DNA of 64,000 nucleotides, from the NCBI GenBank assembly GCA_004193285.1, contig SECP01000006.1, forward strand, positions 1 through 64,000, read 5' to 3'. The translations under genes were made by a program, and so were the position numbers. The notes below the pieces were generated by a model. That model saw only the letters and a program-made list of their open reading frames with translations, was not told where the DNA came from and did no database searches. The stretch is from Myxococcales bacterium. GTDB lineage: Bacteria > Myxococcota_A > Polyangia > Polyangiales > Polyangiaceae. Each line of letters begins with the position of its first letter. Positions within the stretch are counted from its first letter, which is position 1. Below, one piece after another: positions 8,103 to 16,298 of the stretch.

Positions 8103-9728
8103 CTAGGCTGAGCGCTTTCGGCGACGGATCGGCAGCAACACGGCCGCGATCGCGAGCGACCAGAGGCTGAGCCGCAGCCGCTGAGGCCGGCCTCCGCGCG
8201 CCCCCACCAGCCCGGCCTGCGCAGATTCCGAGCCTGCGCGGGGGGCCGCGCTCCCGGTGCACGTGTCGCCGTCGTAGCTGCTGCCGCTACTGCCCGAGCA
8301 GCTGTCGTCCTGGCTCGACGAAGAGCTGTCGCTCGAGCAGCTGTCGTCCTGGCTCGACGAAGAGCTGTCGCTCGAGCAGCTGTCGTCCTGGCTCGACGAA
8401 GAGCTGTCGCTCGAGCAGCTGTCGTCGCCTCCGCTGCTGGAGGTGTCGCCGGAGCAGTAAAAGGTGGTGTGTCGGTCGTCGTAGGCCGACTCGTGCCCTG
8501 GTCCGCAGCTGCTGCAGCCATCGGAGGAGCACGGCGACTGGACCACCACTGCCTCCTCCGTGGGCGCCGCCGTCTCGCCACCGCCACGCCCCGCCCATGG
8601 GTCGCTACCATTCGCACCGGGAGGCAGGATGATGGGAGGAGTCGCGATGATCGCGGGACATCCGCTCTCGTCGACGGTCCGAGCCCGGAGCGCGGCCGGC
8701 CTGAGGTCGCCTCCTTCCGACAGCGAGTCGCCGTCGAACGATTCGCTGCCGGTCGTGACCCAGCGCTGCAATACCGGACGAGAGCCAGCGGCCGCGAGCG
8801 CCAAAGCCGCGTCGGTAGCGCTGCCGCAGTCGGGCGTCGGCTCGGGAAAGTCCTGCAGTTGCGCCGCGCAGCTCTCCGCGTCCACGTTTTGGCCCTCGTC
8901 GGCAGCGAGCCGCGCGTAGCTGCGCACCAGCGGCGGCAGTGAGACCGCGTCCGCCACGATCGACCATCCGAGGAGCGCGCCCGTCGATCTCGCTTCGAGC
9001 AGCGGCGCGCGGTCGCGCTTCAACCACCGTTCGAGCTGAGTCAGGTAGTCGGTCCGCGGCTCGCCAGCCATGAACGTGACGTGGAGCTGCTCGGTGGTGG
9101 TTTCACCGGGCAATCGACGTGGCTCCGGCGACAGCACGCTCACCAGTACCGGCCCGCCGAAAACCGGCACGAAGGAGAGCGGCGCGCTGGTACCGGACAG
9201 GCGAAGGGTGCGCGTCGTCTCCTCGCCGTCGCCGGCGCTCCAAGCCCAAACCGCGTACCGCGGAGCCTCCGGTACGAGTACGCCTTCCCCCAAGCCGTGC
9301 TCTTCGAGGACCGCGATCACGTCTTGGGCCGTGGTCAGACTGAGCTCTTCGGCGCCGACGCCAGGCGAGCGCGGCCAGGTGACGTGGACGAAGCTCGAGC
9401 CATTGCCGCAGTCGCGCGCGCCGAGGGGCAACAACACGTTGGGGCTCGCGGTGCGCTCCAGCGCCGCGAACCAGGCGTCCAGCGCCGGCTCACATGAAGC
9501 CGCATCCGGCAGCGCCGCTACGACCGCGACCGGCCCGCGCCGGATACGCAGCGACAGCCAGGTGACTGGCTGTCCCTCCCCCAACGCGAGCGCCAGCTCC
9601 GCGTGCGCGAGCGCCGGCGAGTCCCCTGGAGAGGTAACGACGAGCAGCTGCGCGTGCGAGGGCGACGCGAGGCTCAGGACAAGGACCGACACGGCCAACG
9701 AGGTAAACGGCGCACGCGAGACGCGCAT
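8103..9728 (-). CDS. Exported protein with Cys/Ser/Asp repeats and C-terminal membrane anchor
   Basis: This is a 541-aa protein from the ATG at 9728 (9746 also possible). It has a signal peptide ending ASPSHAQ, a large globular region (about 25-385), then a low-complexity zone with three perfect copies of a 13-residue DDSCSSDSSSSSQ unit. The C-terminus has one hydrophobic helix (SLWSLAIAAVLLPI) followed by RRRKRSA, the geometry of a surface-sorting tail, but without the Gly-Cys motif of classical MYXO-CTERM. Many cysteines in the repeat could form disulfides outside the cell. The globular part has some feel of DUF2330 proteins, but I am not certain. Confidence 0.72.
   Translation of the reverse strand: MRVSRAPFTSLAVSVLVLSLASPSHAQLLVVTSPGDSPALAHAELALALGEGQPVTWLSLRIRRGPVAVVAALPDAASCEPALDAWFAALERTASPNVLLPLGARDCGNGSSFVHVTWPRSPGVGAEELSLTTAQDVIAVLEEHGLGEGVLVPEAPRYAVWAWSAGDGEETTRTLRLSGTSAPLSFVPVFGGPVLVSVLSPEPRRLPGETTTEQLHVTFMAGEPRTDYLTQLERWLKRDRAPLLEARSTGALLGWSIVADAVSLPPLVRSYARLAADEGQNVDAESCAAQLQDFPEPTPDCGSATDAALALAAAGSRPVLQRWVTTGSESFDGDSLSEGGDLRPAALRARTVDESGCPAIIATPPIILPPGANGSDPWAGRGGGETAAPTEEAVVVQSPCSSDGCSSCGPGHESAYDDRHTTFYCSGDTSSSGGDDSCSSDSSSSSQDDSCSSDSSSSSQDDSCSSDSSSSSQDDSCSGSSGSSYDGDTCTGSAAPRAGSESAQAGLVGARGGRPQRLRLSLWSLAIAAVLLPIRRRKRSA
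8302..8418. repeat. Three perfect 39-bp tandem repeats within a gene
   Basis: Three head-to-tail identical copies (8302-8340, 8341-8379, 8380-8418), followed by a short partial copy, encode the 13-residue Ser/Asp/Cys unit of the surrounding gene. Identity at synonymous positions suggests recent expansion by slippage or recombination. Copy number may vary between strains. Confidence 0.97.
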
Positions 9729-9862
9729 GCTCGGGGCGTTGTGCAACGGCCATGCCCCACGCTTTTCGGCCTGAAATCCCTCTCAGCCTCGAGCCACCGT
9801 GAACGCGGCTTCCGCCGGAGTGACGCAAGCGAGCAACAGCGGGGAGCCGCCTCGTGCGCTTT

Positions 9863-10192
9863 TCAAGAGCGGGCGCGCCAGCTCTCCGCGCCGGGCTCTT
9901 CAGGAGCCGCTTCGCCCAGAGGGCGGCTGTCCAGCTCCGACCAAGGCCGCTTCACGCTTCGCCCGAGCGGGCAGTGGCGCTCACAGAAGGCCAGGCTCGC
10001 CTTGCGCCAACGCAAGATGGCTCGCAGGGCGTCCTCCCCTTCGAGCTCGAGCGTCGTAGCGTGCACGACCTCGCCATCCCGCAGGAACACGTAGCCGACA
10101 TTCCCTGGGACTTCCGCACGCATGACGGTGGAGATGCAGGACACGCCGGCTTGACGCAGCGCGAGCGCGATCTCTTCCGGCGCCATCAACAT
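9863..10192 (-). CDS. DUF4388-like small protein
   Basis: This is a 109-aa protein from the ATG at 10192 (10186 or a TTG at 10210 also possible). The pattern STVMRAEVPGNVGYVFLRDG, then EVVHATTLELEGEDALRAIL and RWRKASLAF resembles DUF4388, common in Myxococcota and linked to gliding and two-component systems: a small beta domain ending in a W-x-x-x-x-F strand. Here the domain stands alone without a receiver or kinase. It is probably cytoplasmic. The family call is moderate and the role unknown. Confidence 0.6.
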   Translation of the reverse strand: MLMAPEEIALALRQAGVSCISTVMRAEVPGNVGYVFLRDGEVVHATTLELEGEDALRAILRWRKASLAFCERHCPLGRSVKRPWSELDSRPLGEAAPEEPGAESWRARS

Positions 10193-10380
10193 GCGCTTCC
10201 GTCGATGCAAGGGGCGCAGAAACCAATACCCAATGAGGCGACGCCGGACGCCGCGCTTCCCGGAGTCTCCATCGCTGCCATCGTGACGAGTGCGCGCGAT
10301 TTATTCAAGTACGAATGAGCTACGCCCGGTGCGGCGATTCCCACCGACGAAACCTCACTGACATCCAGAAATACAGGCCC

Positions 10381-10452
10381 GAAATACTCGCCCGGCTGGG
10401 CGCGCATTTTGGTTTGGTCCGCGCCCCTATCGTATTTCTAGTGCATTGCACT
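10381..10452. other. Structured intergenic element with nested inverted repeats
   Basis: GAAATAC (10381-10387) pairs with GTATTTC (10432-10438), and inside it GGGCGCG (10398-10404) pairs with CGCGCCC (10420-10426). Next to them is a 13-bp perfect palindrome AGTGCATTGCACT (10440-10452). The element starts 7 bp beyond the stop of the AgmX-like gene and may act as its terminator or as a processed RNA structure. There is no long T-run, so a standard terminator is not certain. The rest of 10193-10380 shows nothing else I can support. Confidence 0.55.
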
Positions 10453-10458
10453 TCGCTC

Positions 10459-10992
10459 CTAAGGCTTCGGAGGCGCCAGCGTGAGCGGGTAGTTGATGAA
10501 CACGCGCCCGCCGGTGGGAGGCGGGAACACGAGCTTCTCGATCTCGACGAGGATGCAGCGAACCGCGGCCTCGTCTGGCAGGGCGTCGTCACCCGCGGCC
10601 GCTTCGGTGTGCACGACCTTGCCATCCGTGGAGACGACGAAGGCCACGTTCACGACGCCGCGCAAACCGGGCTTGGCCTTCAGGGCGCGCTCGTAGCAAG
10701 CCGCGATTCCCGGCTGGGCCTGCTGGAGAGTCTCGTCGATGGCAGCCTTGGGCAGCTTGCCACGCGTGGGCGCGCCGGTTGCCGTGATGCCGGGCTCGAT
10801 CGGCTTCGCGTCACTCGCGTCAGGCCGCTGCGGCTCCTCCGGCAGCGGCGGCGTCTCCTCGGGGGGGAGAGGCGCGGGCTCCTCCAGAGGCTGCGAGGAG
10901 CCGGGCGGCGCCGTTGCGGCTGACTCCGCCGCCTCACGCGGGGGGCAGGCAGTCGACAGCAGAATGACGGCGAGACCCAGCACGGTGCGCAT
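10459..10992 (-). CDS. AgmX/PglI C-terminal (TonB-like) domain lipoprotein
   Basis: This 177-aa protein starts at the ATG at 10992, chosen because it begins a signal peptide with lipobox LLSTAC (Cys about 16). A Pro/Glu-rich spacer (about 30-60) is followed by the AgmX/PglI-type C-terminal domain: IDETLQQAQPGIAACYERAL, then GLRGVVNVAFVVSTDGKVV and CILVEIEKLVFPPPTGGRV. This TonB-like fold is common in myxobacterial motility and envelope proteins and usually mediates protein contacts in the periplasm. No motility genes are adjacent, so the partner is unknown. Confidence 0.8.
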   Translation of the reverse strand: MRTVLGLAVILLSTACPPREAAESAATAPPGSSQPLEEPAPLPPEETPPLPEEPQRPDASDAKPIEPGITATGAPTRGKLPKAAIDETLQQAQPGIAACYERALKAKPGLRGVVNVAFVVSTDGKVVHTEAAAGDDALPDEAAVRCILVEIEKLVFPPPTGGRVFINYPLTLAPPKP

Positions 10993-11110
10993 CGCGGCTG
11001 CATAGCACCGCCTCGCCGGAACAGGACCGCCGCAAGCGCGCGAGGCTCCGGTCCCTAGGCACCCGCCGCCTCCGCAGATACCGCCCCAACTTCCGAGAAC
11101 CGCGGGCGAT

Positions 11111-11422
11111 TCAGCCGCCAGCGAAGGTGCGCTCGACCTCGTCCAAGATCTGCCGGGCGCGTGCCAGCCCAATCTGAGCGATGGCAGCTCGGAGCTGGGC
11201 TTCGGGCGAGGCCCGCAGAGACTGGCCGTTCTTCGCCGGGCGAGAGGGAACGGCGCGCGCGGCTTGAGCGCTCCGGATGTTGTAGACGAACGCGGGAGTC
11301 AGCCGCAGCCCGCGCTTTTCCGCGAGGGCAATCACTTCAGCCGCCGAAAGTGCACGATCGAGAGATCTAACGAACTCACTTTTGGCGCCGAAGCGCGGCT
11401 TTCCAGCCTTTTCTCCAGCCAT
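11111..11422 (-). CDS. Small FGAKSEFVRSL-family protein (paralog 1)
   Basis: The 103-aa protein begins at the ATG at 11422 (another at 11428). It has two conserved modules shared with the gene at 14975-15310: an N-terminal FGAKSEFVRSLDR followed by AAEVIALAEKRGLRLT and VYNIRS, which looks like a helix-turn-helix, and a C-terminal helix LRAAIAQIGLARARQILDEV. The two are joined by a basic linker. Small size, basic charge and HTH-like pattern suggest a DNA-binding or toxin/antitoxin-like regulator, but the family is uncharacterised to my knowledge and this is inference. No membrane or export signals. Confidence 0.72.
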   Translation of the reverse strand: MAGEKAGKPRFGAKSEFVRSLDRALSAAEVIALAEKRGLRLTPAFVYNIRSAQAARAVPSRPAKNGQSLRASPEAQLRAAIAQIGLARARQILDEVERTFAGG

Positions 11423-11642
11423 GTACATTCTCGGAGTTCGTCGATTCCCGGAAGTGGGCTGTCACTAGCCCGCTTAGACGACGATTAGAATACACAGCCG
11501 GACGCCCGGATTCCACACTAAGATCCGCCAAATAGAACAAGTAGCGAGGGTGGCGTCGGTCTGAACTGACGGCCGGTTCCGCGTGCAATTTGTTAGATCT
11601 GAAGATAAGTTGCGGCCTCACGGGCGCCGTGCCGCTCGCGTG

Positions 11643-11861
11643 TCAGTCGTCGAACGCCGCCTCCACGGAAGCAAACACCCGGCGCGCGCGCGCCAGGCCC
11701 ATCTCGGCCATGGTCTTCCTGAGCTGCACTTCTAGAGGCGAGAGGGGACGCCGTTTGGGAGTCGCTCGAGCGACCTTCCCTTTTGGCGTCGCCTTACGGG
11801 CGACCTCAGACGACGACGTCTGCTTCCTCGCCCTCGATTTGCCTGCCTTCTTCGCTGACAT
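11643..11861 (-). CDS. Short paralog of the FGAKSEFVRSL family lacking the N-terminal module
   Basis: This 72-aa protein starts at the ATG at 11861, with AAAGGA eight bases upstream; an in-frame ATG at 11903 is also open. It keeps the C-terminal helix of its neighbours (LRKTMAEMGLARARRVFASV compares with LRAAIAQIGLARARQILDEV at 11111-11422). The FGAKSEF/VYNIRS module is replaced by a Lys/Arg/Ser/Thr-rich tail. It could be a natural variant retaining only the oligomerisation helix, or a degraded copy. It lies in tandem with paralog 1 on the same strand, 220 bp apart. Confidence 0.6.
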   Translation of the reverse strand: MSAKKAGKSRARKQTSSSEVARKATPKGKVARATPKRRPLSPLEVQLRKTMAEMGLARARRVFASVEAAFDD

Positions 11862-12656
11862 CGAGCGGATCCTTTCTTTCGACACTGCGGGTGCCATGCG
11901 CATAGCTCCGCCCGGTGAACGAGCAGCGCTACGGGGTCCTCGCGGACCAGGTCATGGTAGGGAACGAACAAATCGGGAGCCGAGCCAGCGGCCACGCGCG
12001 TCGTTGAACACCCCGCGGGGTGGCAAGACGATCAACGATGAGCGCCGGCGAGGGGGACTCGCGCCGGCGTTGGCGCGCGCTTCATCACGACCACAACGGT
12101 CAGACCGCGGCTAGGCTCATGAGATGCATCTTCCAGTGATCGGTGGGTTAGCACCGGTTGAAAGCGCCGAGTCGTCCCGGCAGATGCCCGTCGCGAACCG
12201 GGTCGTCCCGGCTCAGGCTGACCAATTGTCGCTACGCTTATCACGAAGCGGCACTGTTGTATATTCGCGATACCGTGTTTCGGGATCGCTTCGCTTACAT
12301 TACCCGCGTGAGCGAAGCGCGACTTTCGGACGCCCGGGGCATCGCTCTTTTGGGTGAGTGCGCGTCCTCGCAGTGTGGCAATCGCGGTCCGGCGAGCGAG
12401 CTCGAGGCGCTGCGCTCGCGGACGCGGAGACGGCGCGTGAGGCGGTAAAGCCGCCCTGCGCGCGTCCGCTGCGCTCGATGTCGTACCGGAGGCGGGACCA
12501 ACCATGAGCTCGTATTCAGGTTTGGTCCGGCCTCTTGATGCGTACCGTGTCTAGCCCTCTCGTTCTCGAGCGAGGTCGTCGCTGCTCGCGGTCCCCGCCG
12601 CTTTCGCCTAGCTCACCGAGTACAACGCAAGAAGGTGTGTGTTGATTTGACGCGTC
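11862..12656. other. Long gene-free region
   Basis: About 800 bp contain no frame with convincing coding character. Visible structures are a 9-bp inverted repeat with 15-nt loop (12287-12295 with 12311-12319) and the stronger hairpin at 12418-12469. The stretch 12230-12300 is clearly lower in GC than the surroundings. It may hold promoters, a small RNA or remnants of a lost gene. Confidence 0.55.
12418..12469. other. Stem-loop element, possible small RNA or attenuator
   Basis: GCGGACGCG (12418-12426) is exactly complementary to CGCGTCCGC (12461-12469). Nested inside are a CGCG/CGCG pair and a tight hairpin GGCGG-taaa-GCCGCC near 12441-12455. No T-run follows on either strand, so it is not a canonical intrinsic terminator. 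It stands alone in the gene-free region, which makes a structured RNA possible. Confidence 0.45.
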
Positions 12657-13289
12657 TCACAACGGGCAGGCCGAAGTGATCTTGCGGTCCACCGACGGCA
12701 TGCCTCGCAGGTATTCAATCAGGTCCGCGAGGTCCTCATCGCTCATGTCGGTCTGAGGGATCATGAAAGCGCACAGGGACTCACCGTCCTTGTCGACGCC
12801 CTCCCGAATCGCCTTGCCGATTTCGGCGTCGGTCCAAGAGCCGATGCCGTTGACCGCGTCCATGGAGATGTTCGGGTAGAAGCCGGTTCCGCCCAGGTCG
12901 GCTTGATGACAGACCGCGCAGGGCTCGTAGAGCTCCTCTCCATGCAGAAAGCCGGCCGTGGGCTCGTCGACCGGAGCGGTCCCACCTGCGCCGGCGCTGC
13001 CCGGGTCCGGCTCGGTCGGCGTGCCGCCCGTACCCGGCTCACCGGAGGAGCCCGTGGCACCGGTTCCGTCAGCCCCACCCGTGACGGTCGGCGAACCGGC
13101 GTCACTCGGCTCCGAAGAAGTGCCGCCCTTACCTCCGCCGTTGGAGTCCGAGCCGCCCTCGCCCGGCTCCGGCTCCATCGTGTCGTCCGGAGCAGGGTCG
13201 TCCGAGTCACTGGAGCACGCGGCCAGAGCGAGCCCGGCACAGACGAGCGCCGGCAAAAAGGATCGCAGGAAACGAGCGGTAATTGCCAT
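12657..13289 (-). CDS. Single-heme cytochrome c-like lipoprotein
   Basis: This 210-aa protein starts at the ATG at 13289. A signal peptide ends in a lipobox (ALAAC, Cys25). A long Gly/Ser/Pro/Glu linker (about 30-110) then tethers a small C-terminal cytochrome c domain with CAVCH (124-128), where the cysteines bind heme c covalently. A Met in FMIPQTDMSD is the likely second axial ligand, and DEDLADLIEYLRGM forms the usual last helix of class I cytochromes. It would act at the outer face of a membrane as an electron carrier. It is one of four single-CxxCH lipoproteins in this 20-kb region. Confidence 0.88.
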   Translation of the reverse strand: MAITARFLRSFLPALVCAGLALAACSSDSDDPAPDDTMEPEPGEGGSDSNGGGKGGTSSEPSDAGSPTVTGGADGTGATGSSGEPGTGGTPTEPDPGSAGAGGTAPVDEPTAGFLHGEELYEPCAVCHQADLGGTGFYPNISMDAVNGIGSWTDAEIGKAIREGVDKDGESLCAFMIPQTDMSDEDLADLIEYLRGMPSVDRKITSACPL

Positions 13290-13532
13290 ATTGAAACGAG
13301 ACCTGTGAGCTGAGGGAGGAGTGATGGTCGACACCAGCGGCGATGAGCTCGCCTGGTCTCACAATTCTCATTTGTTATGTTTCTCGGAGACCCCTGGTCT
13401 TGTTTCCGGAGCCCACACGCTCGCTTTTGCGCAGAATTGCCCCGCCGCACCGGACCACGCAGATTCCGCAGGCTTTATCGATGAAAAAACGCGCGTGCCC
13501 TCACATATGAGACTGATAACTAATTGTTAGGG

Positions 13533-14981
13533 ATGAACGAGCAGGCGCAGGCGCACGCCGCCGGCAGGCGCAGCCCACCCGAGACCTCGCACCGGTTGCG
13601 CGCGCCGCGATCAGCGGTAGATGGTCTCGGAGTCACTGCGTTCATGCCGGCCCGAGTCGAGCCCCGCCCCCACCCCGAGCTCGCGCGCATCAGGGCTCTC
13701 TATGCAGCGGGCCAGCTGGAGGAATCCCTACGAGCTTGCGAGGCGTTGCTCGCGAGCGGGGCCTCGGACGCCCAGCTGCTCGCGATCACGGGGATGCTCG
13801 CCTTCAAGCTGGGGAGCACCTCCGCCGCCGAGGGCTTCTATCGGCGCGCCGTGGAGCAAGACGAGAGCTTCGCGGAAGCCTACTTCAATTGGGGCAACGT
13901 CCTGCAGGAGCTGGGGCGCCCTGCGGAGGCGGCAGTCGCGCTGCGCAAAGCGGTGCAGCTTCGGCCGGATCTGAGCCGCGCTCACAACAATCTGGGCAGC
14001 GCGCTGTCGCAGCTCGGCGAGCACGCGGAAGCGGAACGCAGCTACGCCTGCGCAGTGGCGCTGTCTCCTCGCGCCGCGCACCTCCACCGCAATCGCGGTA
14101 CGAGCCTGCGGGCTCTGGGGCAGCGTGAGGCGGCGTTGGCCTGCTTCAGCCGAGCGGTGGAGCTCGAGCCAGGTTGGAGCAAAGCTCGGCAGAGCCTGGC
14201 GACGACCGCGATGGAGCTCGGTCAGTGGGCGGTCGCGCGGGCCACCTGCGAGGCGTGGCTCTCGCTGAATCCTGGCAACGCGGAGGCGTTGGGGCTTTCG
14301 TCGATTGCCCTCGGTGAGCTCGGCGAAGCCGCCGCGGCCAGCGAGCTCTTGGACTCGGAGCGCCTCTTCGCGACCGTACAGCTGGAGGCCGCGCCGGATG
14401 GGGGCTCGCTCCGGGAGCTCAACGAGGCCCTCGCGCAGCAGGCGCGAGAGGATCCGTCGCTGGCGGTGCCGAGGACGACGGACCCGCGCTACCACTGCCC
14501 GACGCTGGCCATTTCCGCAGACGTGGCCGCTCCCCCGGGCAGCGCGGCGGCGTCTCTCCATCGGTGGGTCTCGGCTCGCATCCAGAGCTACTTGCGAGGC
14601 TTGCGTGAAGACGCGGCGTCTCATCCTTTCACGCGCGGCGCTCCCCTCGAGTGGCAGCTCAAGTCGTGGTTTGCGGTGCTGGATCGGGAAGGCCAGCTCG
14701 AACCGCACGTGCACTACGAGAGCTACGTGAGCGCCGTCTACTACGCGGCGGTACCAAAAGAGATGCGAGGCGGACCCCAAGCCGGCTACTTCGAGCTGAG
14801 CGGTGGTCCGCAGGCCTTCCCCTGCCGCCTCGTGCGAGAGCCCCGCGCAGTTCGGCCACGCGAGGGGCTACTGCTCGTCTTTCCATCGTACTTTTACCAC
14901 CGAACGCTGCCTTTCCAGGCGAACGAGCCGCGCATCTCGATAGCTTTCGACGCCGTCCCTCTCGCGGCCGCCGCTCAATGA
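13533..14981 (+). CDS. TPR protein with C-terminal 2OG-Fe(II) oxygenase-like domain
   Basis: This 482-aa protein starts at the ATG at 13533; the ATG at 13644 is an alternative. Residues about 50-270 are tandem tetratricopeptide repeats with the usual spacing (AEAYFNWGNVLQELGRPAEA, SRAHNNLGSALSQLGEHAEA). The C-terminal 160 residues match the putative 2OG-Fe(II) oxygenase family of PF13759 type. They carry HVH (392-394), YVSAVYYAAVP, GLLLVFPSYFYHRTLPF with His456 and EPRISIAFD with Arg467, which could bind 2-oxoglutarate. The HxH instead of HxD ligand pair is a feature to check. It is probably a cytoplasmic protein or peptide hydroxylase with TPR substrate recognition. An ATTGTTAG element lies immediately upstream. 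Confidence 0.82.
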   Translation: MNEQAQAHAAGRRSPPETSHRLRAPRSAVDGLGVTAFMPARVEPRPHPELARIRALYAAGQLEESLRACEALLASGASDAQLLAITGMLAFKLGSTSAAEGFYRRAVEQDESFAEAYFNWGNVLQELGRPAEAAVALRKAVQLRPDLSRAHNNLGSALSQLGEHAEAERSYACAVALSPRAAHLHRNRGTSLRALGQREAALACFSRAVELEPGWSKARQSLATTAMELGQWAVARATCEAWLSLNPGNAEALGLSSIALGELGEAAAASELLDSERLFATVQLEAAPDGGSLRELNEALAQQAREDPSLAVPRTTDPRYHCPTLAISADVAAPPGSAAASLHRWVSARIQSYLRGLREDAASHPFTRGAPLEWQLKSWFAVLDREGQLEPHVHYESYVSAVYYAAVPKEMRGGPQAGYFELSGGPQAFPCRLVREPRAVRPREGLLLVFPSYFYHRTLPFQANEPRISIAFDAVPLAAAAQ

Positions 14982-15310
14982 CCGGCGAACGTCGCCTCCA
15001 CCTCGTCCAAAATCTCTCGGGCCTTCGCGAGGCCAATTTGAGCGATAGCAGCCCGAAGCACCTGCTCGGCACTCTCGATTTTCGTGATCGTCCTGCGTTT
15101 GCGCAGCGCTCCGTTGCCGACGCCGTTGCTCGTGATCTTGCCGTTCGAGCTGCTGCGAATGTTGTAAACGAAGCCCGCGGTTAGCTTCATTCCCCGTCGC
15201 TCGGCGAGCGCCACCACCTCGGCCGCGGGGATGCCGCGGTCCAGCGAGCGCACGAACTCACTCTTGGCTCCGAACTTGAGCTTGCCGTTGGATTCTTCGT
15301 CTAGAGCCAT
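14975..15310 (-). CDS. Small FGAKSEFVRSL-family protein (paralog 2)
   Basis: This 111-aa protein starts at the ATG at 15310, with AAGGAGGGA upstream. It is closely similar to the gene at 11111-11422 in both modules: KFGAKSEFVRSLDRGIPAAE, ALAERRGMKLT, VYNIRS, and the C-terminal LRAAIAQIGLAKAREILDEV. The linker differs in sequence and length. Its last 7 bases overlap the end of the convergent TPR/oxygenase gene. The likely HTH-like N-terminal part suggests regulation, but no function is known to me. Confidence 0.75.
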   Translation of the reverse strand: MALDEESNGKLKFGAKSEFVRSLDRGIPAAEVVALAERRGMKLTAGFVYNIRSSSNGKITSNGVGNGALRKRRTITKIESAEQVLRAAIAQIGLAKAREILDEVEATFAGH

Positions 15311-15341
15311 GACCGGCGTTCCCTCCTTGCAGTGCGGCGAG

Positions 15342-16247
15342 TCACGGGCAGGTCACGTTGCCTGCCGACGGTGTTCCTGCCGCTACGTAGCCCAGCAACG
15401 TGCTCATCTGATTCGTCGAGAGCGGCGCGCCGGTGGGCGGCATGTCGCCGGACTCGACCTTGTCCTGAATATCGAGAGCCTTCGCCTTGAAGTCGCTCCA
15501 CGTCAAAAGCGGCATCGGTGCGCCGTTCACGCGTGGATTCTTGTGGCAGTTCTGGCAGCGCGCTTTGAGCACGGCTTGCACGTCACACGGCAAGGTTCCG
15601 CTCGCGGCGCCGCCGCTGCCGGACGTACCAGCGCTGCCCGACGTACCGCCGCTGCCCGACGTACCGCCGCTGCCGCCGCTGCCCGACGTACCGCCGGTGC
15701 TACCGCCGCCGCTGCCCGACATTCCGCCGCTGCCACCGCCGCCGGACGTACCGCCGCTGCCACCGCCGCCGGACGTGGTGCCCGCACCGCCACCCGAGCC
15801 ACCGCTGCCGGCGATCGCGGTGCCGCCCGCGCCCGACATTCCACCGACGCCAGCCGTGCCGCCGCTCGCACTGCCGCCCGTGCCGCCGGTATTCGCGGCG
15901 CCTGCGGAGTTACCCGCGCCAGCCTCGTTGGCGGCACCGGCACCGCCTTCGCCATCGGCAACGCGGTCGCCGCCCGCGCCGGCGGTACTTTCACCAGCAG
16001 CTCCAGCAGCGCTCGTCGTGCCGGAGCTACCGCCGGTATCCGCGCCGCTCTCAGCGACGCTACCACCCGAGCCGGCGGTGGAGGTGGAGCCGCCCGCGTT
16101 CTTGCCGGCCGCCCCGCCGTCATTCGCGGCTCCGCTCGTAGGTAGTGCGCCGCCGTCTTCGTCGCTACTGCACCCGAAAGCCAGCAGCAGTGCCGTCGCC
16201 GCCGCGCCAAGCGCCAGCCGAGAGCCATGACTTAAAACTCGTGCCAT
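15342..16247 (-). CDS. Single-heme c-type lipoprotein with very long Gly/Ser linker
   Basis: This 301-aa protein starts at the ATG at 16247. It has a lipobox (LLAFGC, Cys26), then about 190 residues of almost pure Gly/Ser/Ala/Thr with repeated SGSGGTSG-type units. A compact C-terminal domain has a heme c motif CQNCH (231-235) and SGDMPPTG with a Met near 269 as possible axial ligand. This domain resembles the small cytochrome c-like modules of planctomycete and myxobacterial surface proteins. The linker could let the heme domain reach far from the membrane. It lies 38 bp upstream of the small paralog gene 14975-15310, on the same strand. Confidence 0.85.
   Translation of the reverse strand: MARVLSHGSRLALGAAATALLLAFGCSSDEDGGALPTSGAANDGGAAGKNAGGSTSTAGSGGSVAESGADTGGSSGTTSAAGAAGESTAGAGGDRVADGEGGAGAANEAGAGNSAGAANTGGTGGSASGGTAGVGGMSGAGGTAIAGSGGSGGGAGTTSGGGGSGGTSGGGGSGGMSGSGGGSTGGTSGSGGSGGTSGSGGTSGSAGTSGSGGAASGTLPCDVQAVLKARCQNCHKNPRVNGAPMPLLTWSDFKAKALDIQDKVESGDMPPTGAPLSTNQMSTLLGYVAAGTPSAGNVTCP
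15612..15778. repeat. Low-complexity codon repeats for the Gly/Ser linker
   Basis: A short unit near GCCGCTGCCCGACGTACC recurs many times with small changes within the lipoprotein gene 15342-16247. It encodes SGSGGTSG-type peptides on the minus strand. The spacing is irregular and there are no unique spacers, so it is a slippage-prone coding repeat and not a CRISPR array. Confidence 0.85.
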
Positions 16248-16298
16248 CGATGATCCTAGGGAAGATGTGGCCCGCGCAGCCTGTCGTGAGGAAAGCGC

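Noticed and set aside
15487..16230. Possible CRISPR array from short repeats
   Set aside because: The units are coding, irregular, without unique equal-length spacers, and translate to the Gly/Ser linker of a lipoprotein.
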